Shown piece by piece: positions 27,733-37,900 of a DNA stretch of 64,000 bases (position 1 is its first letter; each line of letters opens with the position of its first letter). This DNA comes from Desulfobulbus sp. Lineage in GTDB: Bacteria; Desulfobacterota; Desulfobulbia; Desulfobulbales; Desulfobulbaceae. Position numbers and translations under genes: made by a program. The stretch covers positions 1-64,000 of the forward strand of contig JAITGO010000011.1 of the NCBI GenBank assembly GCA_031280615.1, given 5' to 3'. The notes under the pieces are model-generated. The model saw nothing but the letters and a program-made list of their open reading frames with translations. It searched no databases and was not told where the DNA came from.

Positions 27733-27891
27733 GTCCAGGTGTTCGAAAGAACTTAATCGGGAACCTCGTGCGAATCGGGGACGGGCCCGCCGCTGTATCC
27801 GGGGACGAACGCTGCACCATGTCACTGACCGTTTTGGTCGGGAAGACGCAGCAAGTAGGACGAACCGGGAGTCAGAAGACCTGCCTGGATG
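27733..27891 (+). promoter_or_regulatory. cobalamin riboswitch 2 (exbB-cbiZ operon leader)
   Basis: It is nearly identical to riboswitch 1 through the aptamer and also through the expression platform (GGAGACGACTGCG, GTACCCGG, ATAGGGCTATCCCGG), so one is a recent copy of the other. The B12 box GTCAGAAGACCTGCC lies near 27871. It should control the whole downstream operon from exbB onward by termination at 27958. Confidence 0.93.
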
Positions 27892-27957
27892 ATAGTGGAG
27901 ACGACTGCGAGGACGGCATCGTACCCGGTTGCAACATTTCTGCGGATAAATAGGGCT

Positions 27958-27995
27958 ATCCCGGATCGATCATCTTTCGATCCGGGATTTTTTTT
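27958..27995 (+). terminator. riboswitch 2 expression-platform terminator
   Basis: ATCCCGGATCGA and TCGATCCGGGAT around a seven-base loop, ending in eight T. Confidence 0.93.
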
Positions 27996-28310
27996 GCCCT
28001 TTCCGCAGGCCCCGGCCATCCTTTGACGTCGACGCCCTCTCTGTATCGTGCGAGGAGCCATGCCAAGGATGCCATTTTCTCTTTTCCCCTGTCCCGCCAA
28101 ACCGCCTGCCGGCAACGGCCGGCGTGTTCCGCTCGTTTCAGACTCGTCACCGCCCCATCGGTCGACCGGGCTGTCACGTGCCGTTGTTTCCGTTTGTCCG
28201 CATTCCGCCCGACAGACCGCTGTCGCCCGTTCGCTGCACGCCCCGTTCGGCCGGACATCCACCCCCCGAATTGCCGCCGCATTATGCCGCGCCGCCGCAA
28301 GGATGATTCC
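27996..28310. other. untranslated leader before exbB
   Basis: An open frame enters this 315-bp stretch from a TTG at 28023, but its translation is Arg/Pro/Cys-rich and unlike ExbB. The ExbB-like sequence begins only at the ATG at 28311, so I treat this as leader with no gene. Confidence 0.45.
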
Positions 28311-28742
28311 ATGGAACATCTGCATACCCTGATCGATTACGGCGTGCTCGGCCTGCTGCTCGTGATGAGCCTGATCGCCGTGGCCGTGGCCGCGGAACGA
28401 TGGCTGGTCTACCGGGCCACCCGGATCGTGACCTTTGCCAACCGCAAGGAATTGGAACTGCACCTGACCCGCAAGCTCCACCTCATCGCCACCATCGGTG
28501 CCAACGCTCCCTATATCGGGCTGCTCGGCACAGTGCTCGGCATCATGCTCACCTTCTACGACATCGGCGCGACCGGCTTCGATACCACCAAGATCATGAC
28601 CGGCCTGGCGCTTGCCCTCAAAGCCACCGCCCTGGGCCTGCTGGTGGCCATTCCGGCGGTGACTTTCTACAACCTCTTGCTGCGCCGCTGCAAGGTGCTG
28701 CTCATCCAATGGGATATCCGCCATGGACGAGAAAGAGTTTGA
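28311..28742 (+). CDS. exbB: ExbB-like proton channel subunit (143 aa)
   Basis: ExbB and ExbD use the proton gradient to energise TonB. The protein is a compact member with three membrane spans (about 8-28, 60-82 and 100-122) and the family region LGTVLGIMLTF followed by GLALALKATALGLLVAIPAV. AAGGATG precedes the ATG. At 143 aa it is shorter than E. coli ExbB (~240) because it lacks the periplasmic N-terminus. It overlaps exbD by 20 nt. Confidence 0.85.
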   Translation: MEHLHTLIDYGVLGLLLVMSLIAVAVAAERWLVYRATRIVTFANRKELELHLTRKLHLIATIGANAPYIGLLGTVLGIMLTFYDIGATGFDTTKIMTGLALALKATALGLLVAIPAVTFYNLLLRRCKVLLIQWDIRHGRERV

Positions 28743-29112
28743 TTACTTGAACGTCATCCCGTTGGTGGATGTGATGCTGGTCCTGCTGACCATCGTCCTG
28801 ACCACCTCGACCTTCATCGCCACCGGCGGTATCAAGGTGGATCTGCCCAAAGCCGCGGCCAGCGAGGAAACGGCGCCGCTGCGTCCGCGCACCATCGTGG
28901 TCGACAAGGAGGGACGCGTTTGGGTGGATTCCGTCGAAACGCCGCTTGCCGAACTGGAAACAGCCCTGGCGGAGGCGGACCGCGCCACCCCGCTCATCGT
29001 CCGTGCGGACAAGGATATCAGCTTGCAGCGATTCGTCGACGTGTACGAGGCCATCAAGCGGCTCGGCTTCACCACCCTGAGCCTGCAAACCGAACAGCAA
29101 CCGCAACCATGA
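28723..29112 (+). CDS. exbD: ExbD-like TonB energising subunit (129 aa)
   Basis: The protein has a short cytoplasmic N-terminus, one membrane span starting IPLVDVMLVLLTIVL that includes the essential membrane Asp (D15), and a periplasmic domain rich in LPKA and DKDISL-type motifs. It overlaps exbB upstream and tonB downstream (ATGA), so the three are translationally coupled. Confidence 0.9.
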   Translation: MDEKEFDYLNVIPLVDVMLVLLTIVLTTSTFIATGGIKVDLPKAAASEETAPLRPRTIVVDKEGRVWVDSVETPLAELETALAEADRATPLIVRADKDISLQRFVDVYEAIKRLGFTTLSLQTEQQPQP

Positions 29113-29858
29113 ATCCGCAAGCCAAGGCCGCTTCTTTCTCCCTGCTGATACATGCATTGTGCTTTTTGGCCGCCTTGAATCTGGTCCGGCATGGTCTGCC
29201 GGTCCAACCGCCAATAGGGCTCGATTTTTCCATTCTGCCATCGGACGCTCCAGCCGATGCCCCCGGGCAAGACGCCGCTCCCCCGGCACCGCCCGTGCAA
29301 CAACGGATCGCCCCGGTCGAGAAAAAAATGGAGCCCAGACCGGTGGTCAAGAAAACGCCGCCGGCAATAAAAAAGAAAGCCCCGCCTCCAGTGGCGAATA
29401 ACGCGCCATTGCAGGAAAATTCGGTCCCGGTAGCCGCCGGCCCGCCCGTATCGGCAGCCCAGGACAGTGCCCAGGCAGCATCCGAACAGGCGACGGTTGC
29501 ACCGGCTGCTTCGGCCCATGGAGCGGAATCCGGCCAACCGCACGGCGGTGGAAGCAGCAGGGGCGTGTATAACACCGGCCAACTCGACGGCCCGCTGGCC
29601 GTGCTGGCAAAATCGCCTCCGGCCTATCCGCCCGCGGCCAAACGACGGAATATCCAGGGGTGGATCAAGATCAGGTTCATTGTTGACGAGCAAGGCCAGG
29701 TCGGACAGGTCTCGGTGTTGGCAGCCGAACCCGAAGGGATTTTCGAGCAAAGCGTGCTGCGTTGCGTCAACTCCTGGCGGTTCAGACCGGGCACGGTCAA
29801 GGGCATGGCGGTCAAGGCCTTGGTCGAACAAACCATTACCTTCAAACTGGAGGGATGA
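29109..29858 (+). CDS. tonB: TonB energy transducer (249 aa)
   Basis: The N-terminal signal anchor (about residues 8-27) is followed by a long Pro/Lys/Ala spacer that crosses the periplasm (EPRPVVKKTPPAIKKKAPPP) and a C-terminal TonB domain (SPPAYPPAAKRRNIQGWIKI, then VLRCVNSWRFRPGTVKG). The order exbB-exbD-tonB under a B12 riboswitch implies a TonB set dedicated to corrinoid receptors. The longer frame from 28920 is not used because it lies inside exbD. Confidence 0.9.
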   Translation: MNPQAKAASFSLLIHALCFLAALNLVRHGLPVQPPIGLDFSILPSDAPADAPGQDAAPPAPPVQQRIAPVEKKMEPRPVVKKTPPAIKKKAPPPVANNAPLQENSVPVAAGPPVSAAQDSAQAASEQATVAPAASAHGAESGQPHGGGSSRGVYNTGQLDGPLAVLAKSPPAYPPAAKRRNIQGWIKIRFIVDEQGQVGQVSVLAAEPEGIFEQSVLRCVNSWRFRPGTVKGMAVKALVEQTITFKLEG

Positions 29859-30649
29859 ACGCCATGGCGATCACCAGCCACTCCCTGTTCCTGCTGGCCG
29901 GAACCCTCTATGGCCTGGCGTTGCTGGCCGCTCTGGCGCCGGACAGACGCGGACTGTGGGCCGGGATGTTCCTGGCCTCGGGCCTGGCGGCCAATCTGGC
30001 GGTGGTGGCCTGGCGCTACCACCAAGCCTGGCCCATGCTGCCCATGCATCTGGGTGCGGTCGCCCTGCCCTTGTGCCTGGGCCTGCTGGTGCCGTTTGCC
30101 GCCAGCAAGTCCGAAACAGCCATGGCCCGCGCGGTGCGTCGCATCCTGCTGGCGCAGATAGTGCTTCTTGCGGGCGCGACGCTCTGTTTTCCCAAAGATT
30201 TTTACCTGCCGTTCCTCAAATCGAGAACGTTGTTGGCCCACGGGTTTCTCTGGTTCGGGTTGGCCGGCAAAAGCTGTTTCGCGGTCAGTACGGCCTGGGC
30301 CCTGGCTGCCTTGCCCCTGTTCCGGTCTGCCATCGACCACAGACAAACTGCTGTCGCGGCCATGCACCGTTGCCAACGCTGGGCGGCGCTGGGTTTTGCC
30401 CTGTGGACGCTCTCGATGTTCGCCGGGGAACTGTGGTCCTACCTGGGCTGGGGCACGCCGGTGGTCTGGGAGGATCCGGCCCTGACCTTGACCATGGCCG
30501 CTTGGTTTTTCTATGCCGGCCTGCTCCATCTCCACCTGACCCGTCTCTGGCCGCTCAAATCCAGGGCGCTCTACGCTTCCCTGGGCGGCCTGGTTCTGTT
30601 GGCCCTGACCTGTATCCCCGATTTCGGGCCCTTTCGCGCCCCATTCTGA
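29855..30649 (+). CDS. CcsA/CcmC-like membrane protein (heme-handling family), 264 aa
   Basis: Seven to eight hydrophobic helices and a region WGTPVVWEDPALTLTMAAW that resembles, in a degenerate form, the WWD heme-binding motif of CcsA/CcmC (normally WGxxWxWD). It overlaps tonB (ATGA) and is followed by a ResB-like gene, the classic partner in system II cytochrome c maturation. Its place inside a corrinoid uptake operon is unusual; it may deliver heme to a cytochrome needed here or act on another tetrapyrrole. Confidence 0.65.
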   Translation: MNAMAITSHSLFLLAGTLYGLALLAALAPDRRGLWAGMFLASGLAANLAVVAWRYHQAWPMLPMHLGAVALPLCLGLLVPFAASKSETAMARAVRRILLAQIVLLAGATLCFPKDFYLPFLKSRTLLAHGFLWFGLAGKSCFAVSTAWALAALPLFRSAIDHRQTAVAAMHRCQRWAALGFALWTLSMFAGELWSYLGWGTPVVWEDPALTLTMAAWFFYAGLLHLHLTRLWPLKSRALYASLGGLVLLALTCIPDFGPFRAPF

Positions 30650-30651
30650 CT

Positions 30652-31476
30652 ATGAACCGCGCACTTTTCCTTTCCTGGCGTTTTCTGGGCAGCATCAACC
30701 TGACCGTCGGCCTGTGCCTGGCGCTGACCGTGAATTTGATCTGGGGCTATTTTTCGCTCAACCGGCGCACGCCGTTGTTCACGCCGTTAAACGACATGGG
30801 CTTGATTCCCTGGATGCAGACCTATGGCGTCCACAACCTGGCCGCCACCGGCTGGTTCTTTCTGCTCATGATCCTGCTGGCCTTGCTGGCCGGCAACACC
30901 TTTGTCTGCACTACCAACCGGGTCGTCCAACTCCTGACGGCCGGAAGCGACGGCAAGGGCGCCGGCCACAGGAAGTGGCTGGCACTCAAGCTGGCGCCCC
31001 ATATCATGCACTACGGCCTGATTGTCATCCTGGTTGGATATTTAGTCAGTTACCTTTGCACCAACGTCCTGACCGGCCGCACCCTGGTGCCGGGCTTCCC
31101 CCTCTCCTTGCCCGGCGCCAGCGGTCAGGTCACCCTGCTGGCCTTCGAACCCGAATACTATCAAGGCCAACGCCTGGCCTTCTGGCGCAACGAGGTGATC
31201 GCCGCCCGGGCCCGTCTGCTTCTGGACGACGGCACCGCCAAACAAGAGGCGATCCTCTCCTGCACCCGGCCGGTCCGGTTTCAGGGCTACAGCCTCCATC
31301 TGCGGAATTTCGCTCCCAAAAGCCAGGGGGGCATGAAAATGAAAACGCGGGTCGATCTGTACGTCCGCAAGGACCCGGGGGTAGCGCTCTACCTGGCTGG
31401 CATCGCCCTTTTTACCTTGGGGCTGGCACTTTACGTCTATGAATGGGTCACCCATCGGGAGGCAACCACGGAATGA
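30652..31476 (+). CDS. short ResB/Ccs1-like membrane protein (274 aa)
   Basis: Hydrophobic spans at about 15-37, 63-83, 109-131 and 245-265 enclose a periplasmic domain with TLVPGFPLSL and PVRFQGYSLHLRNF, as in ResB proteins, which with CcsA attach heme to apocytochromes. It is much shorter than canonical ResB (~450 aa). It starts two bases after the CcsA-like gene and overlaps the next by ATGA, so the pair belongs to the operon. Confidence 0.65.
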   Translation: MNRALFLSWRFLGSINLTVGLCLALTVNLIWGYFSLNRRTPLFTPLNDMGLIPWMQTYGVHNLAATGWFFLLMILLALLAGNTFVCTTNRVVQLLTAGSDGKGAGHRKWLALKLAPHIMHYGLIVILVGYLVSYLCTNVLTGRTLVPGFPLSLPGASGQVTLLAFEPEYYQGQRLAFWRNEVIAARARLLLDDGTAKQEAILSCTRPVRFQGYSLHLRNFAPKSQGGMKMKTRVDLYVRKDPGVALYLAGIALFTLGLALYVYEWVTHREATTE

Positions 31477-32624
31477 ATCGATCGAAACCACACCATATCC
31501 TGGCCATCTTGTGCCTGTTGCTGGCACTGCTCCCCCTGGCCGCCTGCGACCGGAATGACGGGAACGACCGAGCGGACACCGGCGGCGCAGCCGGTCCGGC
31601 CTTTCTTCAGGTCGGCGAGTTTGCCATCAACCGGATCTCGCCGGAACGCACCGAGGTCCGCGACGGAGCCGGCCGCATTCTGGTGCTCATTCCCCGTGAA
31701 GCCCCCATCCCGGCGGACTGCGTTCCTTCCCAGGTCATCCGGGTGCCGGTGCGGCGGGTGGCTGCCTACGGCTATTTCGACATCGCCGTGCTCCGCGCCC
31801 TGGGCGTACTCGAACAAACTCTGGTGGGGGTGACGGCGCCGGCCAAGCGCTGGCACATCCCGGAAATCAAACAAGGCATGGAATCCGGACGAATCACCTT
31901 TCTGGGCGACGCCGCCAGCATCGACTACGAGCGGCTCAAGCAAAGCGAGCCGGAACTGGTGCTGACCTGGGATCCCTCGATCATCCCCCTGCTCGACGCA
32001 TTGCACATTCCCGCCGTTGTCACCACCACTCCCACGGCCATGTGCCTCAACACCCGGATGCGCTTTGTCCAGTTTCTCGCCCCGTTTTTCCTGAAAGAAA
32101 AAGAGGCGGCCGCCTATTTCACCCGAATCGAGACAGCGCTTGGCGACATCCGCGCCCGCACTGCCGGGCTGAACCCCCAACCCAAGGTGATGTGGGGCGA
32201 CATCTACGAAAAACGGGTCATGGTCGAACCGGGCAACGCCTGGGTGGGCGAACTGGTGGGGCTGGCGCAGAGCGACTACCAATTCAAGGACGTGTTCGGC
32301 ACCGCCTGCATCGAGATCACCTTGGAGCGTTTTCTCTATTCCGGCCAGGACGCCGATATTTTCTTCACCTACCGCACCGAGGAAATGGGCGCCACCTCCA
32401 AGGAGGCCCTGGCCAAGCTCAATCCGTTGATCAAGGACATCGCCCCCCTCAAACGGGGCAAGGTCTATGCGCCCCTGCCCCACTACAATCAGTCCGCCGA
32501 CCGGCTCGACGAGATTCTCACCGAGATCAGCGCCATTCTCCACCCTGAAGCCTATCCCGGCTATCGACTGCACTATTTCGTGGAACTGCCCGATACCGAA
32601 CCGGCCGCCAAGGAACGATCATGA
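31473..32624 (+). CDS. corrinoid/metal-chelate ABC transporter substrate-binding lipoprotein (BtuF/FhuD-like)
   Basis: A lipoprotein signal (LLPLAAC, Cys at about 25) is followed by a class III periplasmic binding domain of the BtuF/FhuD/FepB type (RVAAYGYFDIAVLRALG, then SEPELVLTWD). The protein would be anchored in the periplasm and hand the ligand to the permease encoded next. Length (383 aa) is normal. It overlaps the flanking genes by ATGA. Confidence 0.85.
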   Translation: MNRSKPHHILAILCLLLALLPLAACDRNDGNDRADTGGAAGPAFLQVGEFAINRISPERTEVRDGAGRILVLIPREAPIPADCVPSQVIRVPVRRVAAYGYFDIAVLRALGVLEQTLVGVTAPAKRWHIPEIKQGMESGRITFLGDAASIDYERLKQSEPELVLTWDPSIIPLLDALHIPAVVTTTPTAMCLNTRMRFVQFLAPFFLKEKEAAAYFTRIETALGDIRARTAGLNPQPKVMWGDIYEKRVMVEPGNAWVGELVGLAQSDYQFKDVFGTACIEITLERFLYSGQDADIFFTYRTEEMGATSKEALAKLNPLIKDIAPLKRGKVYAPLPHYNQSADRLDEILTEISAILHPEAYPGYRLHYFVELPDTEPAAKERS

Positions 32625-33670
32625 CCACCTCCGACCTCTGCCTGTCCGATACCCGACCCCTGCTGCTGCGCCGGCCGCCGCTGGTCTTCTCCCTGCTGGG
32701 CCTGCTGTCTTTGGCGATGCTGCTGGCCAACATGGCCGTCGGCTCGATTCCCTTCACCCTGGCCGAAATCTGGCAGGCGCTCGCCGAACCGCCCGAAGCC
32801 TCGACCGCGGGCTTCATCCTCTGGAACATTCGCATCCCCAGAGCCATCGCCGCCATGTTCGGCGGCGCCTATCTCGCCGCCTCGGGCCTGCTTTTGCAAA
32901 TCTATTTCAAGAACCCCATTGTCGGCCCCTACATCCTCGGCATCTCCTCGGGCGCCACCCTGATGGTTTCCTTCGTCATGCTCACCAGCATCACCGTGGG
33001 CTGGACCCTATTCACGCCCTTTCTCTCCACCTTGGCCGCTTTTGCGGGGGCTTACGGCGTGATGCTGATCGTGCTGACCATCGCCAACCGGGTCAAGGGC
33101 GGCGCGACCTTGCTGATCGTCGGCCTGATGATGGGCTATTTGTGCGGCGCGGTCAGCGCCATCCTCACCGCCTTTGCCGAAAAAGACAGGATCAAGGGCT
33201 TCGTCCTGTGGCAGTTGGGCAGCTTCTCGGGCTTCAAATGGGATGAAATCGCCCTGCTGCTCATCATCGGCGGCGCCATCCTGGTCCTCCTGTATTTGCA
33301 GAGCAAACCGCTCAACGCCTTTCTTCTGGGCGAGGAATACGCGGCTTCCATGGGGGTCGACATCCGCCGTTTCCGTCTCCTGATCCTGCTCTGCGCTTGC
33401 GCCCTGGCCGGGATGGTCACGTCCATGGCCGGACCGGTGGCGTTCATCGGCATGGCGGTGCCGCACATGGCCCGGTTGAGTTTCGGCACCTCCGACAACC
33501 GCATCCTCATTCCGGGCGCCTGCCTGATGGGCGGCCTGGTGGCCAGCCTCTGCGACCTCATCGCCCGGACGGTGATGGCCCCGGTGGAGTTGCCGCTCTC
33601 GGCCATCACCGCCTTTTTCGGCGCCCCCATCGTCATCGCCCTGCTGCTGCAACGGAGAGTCAAACTATGA
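32621..33670 (+). CDS. FecCD/BtuC-type ABC transporter permease (349 aa)
   Basis: The product has the ten-helix architecture and family blocks of cobalamin and siderophore permeases: RIPRAIAAMFGGAYLAASGLL near the N-terminus, LGISSGATL, and VAFIGMAVPHMAR with the coupling region near the C-terminus. It sits between the binding protein and the ATPase and should form a BtuC2D2-like importer. Confidence 0.92.
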   Translation: MTTSDLCLSDTRPLLLRRPPLVFSLLGLLSLAMLLANMAVGSIPFTLAEIWQALAEPPEASTAGFILWNIRIPRAIAAMFGGAYLAASGLLLQIYFKNPIVGPYILGISSGATLMVSFVMLTSITVGWTLFTPFLSTLAAFAGAYGVMLIVLTIANRVKGGATLLIVGLMMGYLCGAVSAILTAFAEKDRIKGFVLWQLGSFSGFKWDEIALLLIIGGAILVLLYLQSKPLNAFLLGEEYAASMGVDIRRFRLLILLCACALAGMVTSMAGPVAFIGMAVPHMARLSFGTSDNRILIPGACLMGGLVASLCDLIARTVMAPVELPLSAITAFFGAPIVIALLLQRRVKL

Positions 33671-34938
33671 ACGGCACAACCGGTCAACCGGTCATCGAGG
33701 CATGCGACCTGAGCGTGGGCTACAAGAACAGGCCGGTCGCCCGTGATCTCAATTTTTCCTGCCATGCCGGCCAGTTCGTCAGCCTGCTCGGTCCCAACGG
33801 CGCCGGCAAGACCACTTTGCTCCGCACCCTGTCCCGCCACCGGCCTCCCCAAGGCGGCGAGATCAGGGTCCAAGGCCGGCCCCTGGACCGCCTGCCGGCC
33901 TTGGAACTGGCCCGGATCATGGCGGTGGTCCTGACCGACAAAATCGCGCCGCCGCTGTTCACGATTTTCGAATTCGTGGCCCTGGGCCGCTACCCCCACA
34001 CCGACTTTCTCGGCCGCCTCGGCCCCAAAGACCGGGTGACGATCACTTCTTCACTGGCCGCGGTGCATGCCCTGGACCTGGCCGACCGGCCCTTTGCCGA
34101 CTTGAGCGACGGCGAACGGCAAAAAGTACTGGTGGCCCGCGCCCTGGCCCAGGAACCCCGGGTGCTGCTGCTGGACGAACCCACCATCCACCTCGATCTC
34201 AAGCACAGGGTGGAAGTGATGACCATTTTGCGCGATCTCTGCCGCAACAAGGGCATCACGGTCATAGCCTCGCTGCACGATGTCGATGTCGCCGCCAAGG
34301 TCAGCGACCGGGTGGCCCTGATCCGCGATGGCGGCCTGGTGGCGTGGGGCACCCCTGAAACCGTGCTCAGCCAACAGGCGGTCACCGCCCTGTACGACTT
34401 CGACAAGGCTGAATTCAACCGCCATCTGGGCGGCATCGAACTGCGGGGCGCGGGCGACCGGGGCCGGGCCTTCGTGGTCGGCGGTATGGGCAGCGGCGCG
34501 CTAGTTTACCGGATGTTGACCAAGAAAGGCTTTGCCCTCGCCACCGGCGTGATCCACGAAAACGACCTCGACTGTTTCGTGGCCCGCTCGCTCGGGGCCG
34601 AGTGCATCGCGGTCGATCCCATGGAACCGATCAATGAGGCGGCCATCGACCGGGCAAAAACACTGATGGCCGCCTGCGACCTGGTCGTCGATTGCGGCTT
34701 CCCGGTGGGCCCAGTCAACGAGGCCAACCTGTCCCTGGTGCAAGCCGCTTTGGAGCGCGGCACCACCGTGCTCAGCCTGCGCGGCGAACTGCCCCCAGGA
34801 ATACGAGTCAACGGAGGCGGCGCTCCCGTGCTGTGCGCCGATGCCGGCCACCTGATCGAAACCCTGGAAACTTTCCCATTCCGCCGGCCCATGACGGCCA
34901 TGACGGCCCATGACGAGGAGCTCCGATGCAATCCCTGA
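33667..34938 (+). CDS. BtuD/FepC-type ABC ATPase with an extra C-terminal domain (423 aa)
   Basis: Residues 1-~250 are a standard importer ATPase: Walker A GPNGAGKTT near 42, signature LSDGERQK, Walker B VLLLDEPT, switch His in SLHD. It continues for ~165 residues with a separate domain (RAFVVGGMGSGALVYRMLTK, ECIAVDPMEPI, DLVVDCGFPVGPVNEANL, VLSLRGELPPG) that looks like a nucleotide- or cofactor-binding alpha/beta fold. This tail is absent from BtuD and FepC. It could regulate transport or act on the imported corrinoid. The gene overlaps cobN by 13 nt. Confidence 0.88.
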   Translation: MNGTTGQPVIEACDLSVGYKNRPVARDLNFSCHAGQFVSLLGPNGAGKTTLLRTLSRHRPPQGGEIRVQGRPLDRLPALELARIMAVVLTDKIAPPLFTIFEFVALGRYPHTDFLGRLGPKDRVTITSSLAAVHALDLADRPFADLSDGERQKVLVARALAQEPRVLLLDEPTIHLDLKHRVEVMTILRDLCRNKGITVIASLHDVDVAAKVSDRVALIRDGGLVAWGTPETVLSQQAVTALYDFDKAEFNRHLGGIELRGAGDRGRAFVVGGMGSGALVYRMLTKKGFALATGVIHENDLDCFVARSLGAECIAVDPMEPINEAAIDRAKTLMAACDLVVDCGFPVGPVNEANLSLVQAALERGTTVLSLRGELPPGIRVNGGGAPVLCADAGHLIETLETFPFRRPMTAMTAHDEELRCNP

Positions 34939-37900
34939 ATCTCTGCTACTACTCGGCCACGGCCGCCGAAATCGCCTCGTTGTCCGAAGGCGTGAGCCTC
35001 TACCGCGGCCAGGGCGGCGAAATCGCGGTGCGGGCCCGCACCCAGACCCAGCTTTTCGACCGCAAACAGCAGGAGGTCTTCGTCCGCGAAGCGCTCGCCG
35101 CCGACATCCTGATCGTTTCGCTGCACGGCGGCCGGGCCTCCTTTCCGGCCTTTGACCTGCTCAAGGCGGCCCTGGCGGAAAAAACGACCGATCGGGGTCC
35201 CCTGATCCACATTCAACCCTCCAGCGGCGACGAGGATTCCATCGAGGCGGCCAGGGAGTTGTCCACCGCTTTCGGCACCGCCATCTGGGACACGGTCAAG
35301 CGCTACCTCCAATTCGGCGGAGCCCGTAATTTCTATCGTTTGCTCGTCTTTCTCCACAACTGGCGCCACGACACCGACCTTCCCTGTCACCCCCCAGAAC
35401 CCTTGCCCGACGACGGCATCTATCATCCCGATTTCGACCATGTGCCGGAATTGGACGAGTACCTAGCCCGCAAGGTCGATCCGGCCAAAATCACCGTCGG
35501 CCTGTGGTTTTACCAAACCTACTGGGTTAACAACAATCTCGCCTTCATCGATGCCATCATCCACGCGATCGAGGCGGCCGGCGCCCAGGTCATCCCGGTC
35601 TTCCACCTGCGCTACCGGGACACGGAACGCGGCAACCGGGCCGCCGACGGCGTGATCGACCATTATTTCATGGACAACGGCAAACCGCGCATCGACGTGC
35701 TGATCAATCCGCTGATGTTTTCCATGACCTTGGTGGCGCCCGAATTCAAGGAGTTGCTGCCCAATCTGGGCGTGCCCGTGATCCAGGCCATAACCTGTTC
35801 GGCACCTTTTGCCCAATGGGAGGAAAGCGTCCAGGGCCTGCCCACCATGGATGTCTCCTATGCCGTAGCCCAGCCGGAATTCGACGGCACCTTGATCACG
35901 GTGCCGGTGGCCACCCGCGAGCAGGACTCCGTCGACCCGTGCACCGGCGCCTTGCTCGCCAAGTACCGGCCCATTCCCGAACGGGTCGACAAGATGGTCC
36001 GACTGGCGATCAATTGGGGACGATTGGGCCGCATTCCGACGGAACGACGGAAAATAGCCATCATCTTCCACCATTATCCGCCGCGCAACGACCGCATCGG
36101 CTGTGCCGCCGGGCTCGATTCCTTTGCCAGCGTCGCCGCTCTGCTGGCCAGGATGCGGCAACAGGGCTACCGGATCGAACGCGACTTTGCCGGAACGGAC
36201 GAATTGGCCCACGAACTGTTGACCAGGATGACCTGCGACCGGCGCTGGCTCCCCATGGACCAGATGGCCGCCCGGGCCGAGGCCAAGGCGGACGCCGGAC
36301 AGTATCACGGCTGGCACGCCGAGCTGCCGCCAGCCGTGCGCGAGAAAATGACCGCCGACTGGGGCCGGATGCCCGGCGACCTGTTCGTCCACGACAACAC
36401 CCTCCACTTCGCCGGCCTGGTCAACGGCAATGTTTTTCTCACCATCCAGCCGCCGCGCGGCTATCTGGAGCAGATCGACAAGGTCCTGCACGATCTGCAC
36501 CTCTCGCCGCCGCACCACTATCTGGCGCAATACCGCTGGATCCGCGACGTGTTCAAGGCCGATGCGGTCATGCACGTGGGCAAGCACGGTTCGCTGGAAT
36601 GGCTGCCGGGCAAGGCACTCGGCCTGTCGGGTTCCTGCTACCCGGATCTGGCGATCATGGAGCTGCCGAACATCTATCCCTACATCATCAACGACCCCGG
36701 CGAAGGCACCCAGGCCAAGCGCCGCTCCTATTGCTGCATCGTCGATCATCTCACTCCGGCCTTCACCAACGCCGACCTGTACGACGACCTGGCCGGAGTC
36801 CAATCCCTGCTCACCGATTACGCCTCGGCCCGGTCCGAGGACCCGGCCAAGGTGGACATCCTGCGGCCGATGATCTGGGAGGCGGTGACGGCCGCCAGCC
36901 TGGACCGGGACCTGGAGATCGGCGAGCAGGCCGCCCACGCCGATTTCGACGGTTTCCTCGAACGGCTGCACGCCTACATCGAGGAATTGGCCGATACCAT
37001 GATCAACGACGGCCTCCACGTCCTGGGTTCGCCGCCCGAGGGAGAGCGGCTCACCGAATTCGCGGTCCAGTTCACCCGGCTGGCCAACGGCCAGGTGCCG
37101 TCGCTGCGCGAATCACTGGTGACGGCAATGGGCTGCAATTACGACGATGTCCTTGCCCATCGGGGCAAACGCGAAGCCCGCTTCGGCAACCAGACCGGCG
37201 GCGAGATTCTGCGGATAGCCCACCATCGGGCCTTGGCCCTGGTCGCCGGTCTGGCCGAGGCGGATTTTCGACCCGAGGCCGCCGTGTCCTTGACGGACGG
37301 CCTGCCGGCAGCGGCCCGTCCCGGCGTCACTGCGGTCCTAGAGTATATCGCCCGGACGCTGGTGCCCAATATCCGCCGGTGCGGGGAGGAACTCGATGCT
37401 TCCCTGGACGGGCTGGCCGGCCGCTTCGTGCGGCCCGGCCCTTCGGGCGCTCCCAGCCGGGGCCAGGCCGACATCCTGCCCACCGGCCGTAATTTCTATT
37501 CGGTCGATCCCAACAAGATCCCTTCTCCAGCAGCCTGGGAAGTCGGCGTCCGCCTGGGCGACGCCCTGATCGAGCGCTACCTCACGGAAACCGGCAGCTA
37601 TCCGGACGCCATCGGCATCCTGGTTTACGGTACCGTGACCATGCGCACCCGAGGCGACGATCTTGCCGAAATCTTCTACCTGATGGGACTCAAACCCGTC
37701 TGGCAGTCGGGCAGCGGCAATGTCTGCGGCCTGGAAGTCATCCCCTTGAGCGAACTGGGACGGCCCCGCCTGGATGTGGTGCCCAGGGTCTCGGGGTTCT
37801 TCCGCGATGCCTTCCCCAACCTGGTCGAGTTGATCGACGAGGCGGCGCGCATGGTGGCCGCCCTGAACGAGCCGCTCGAATCCAATTTTCTCCGCCGCAA

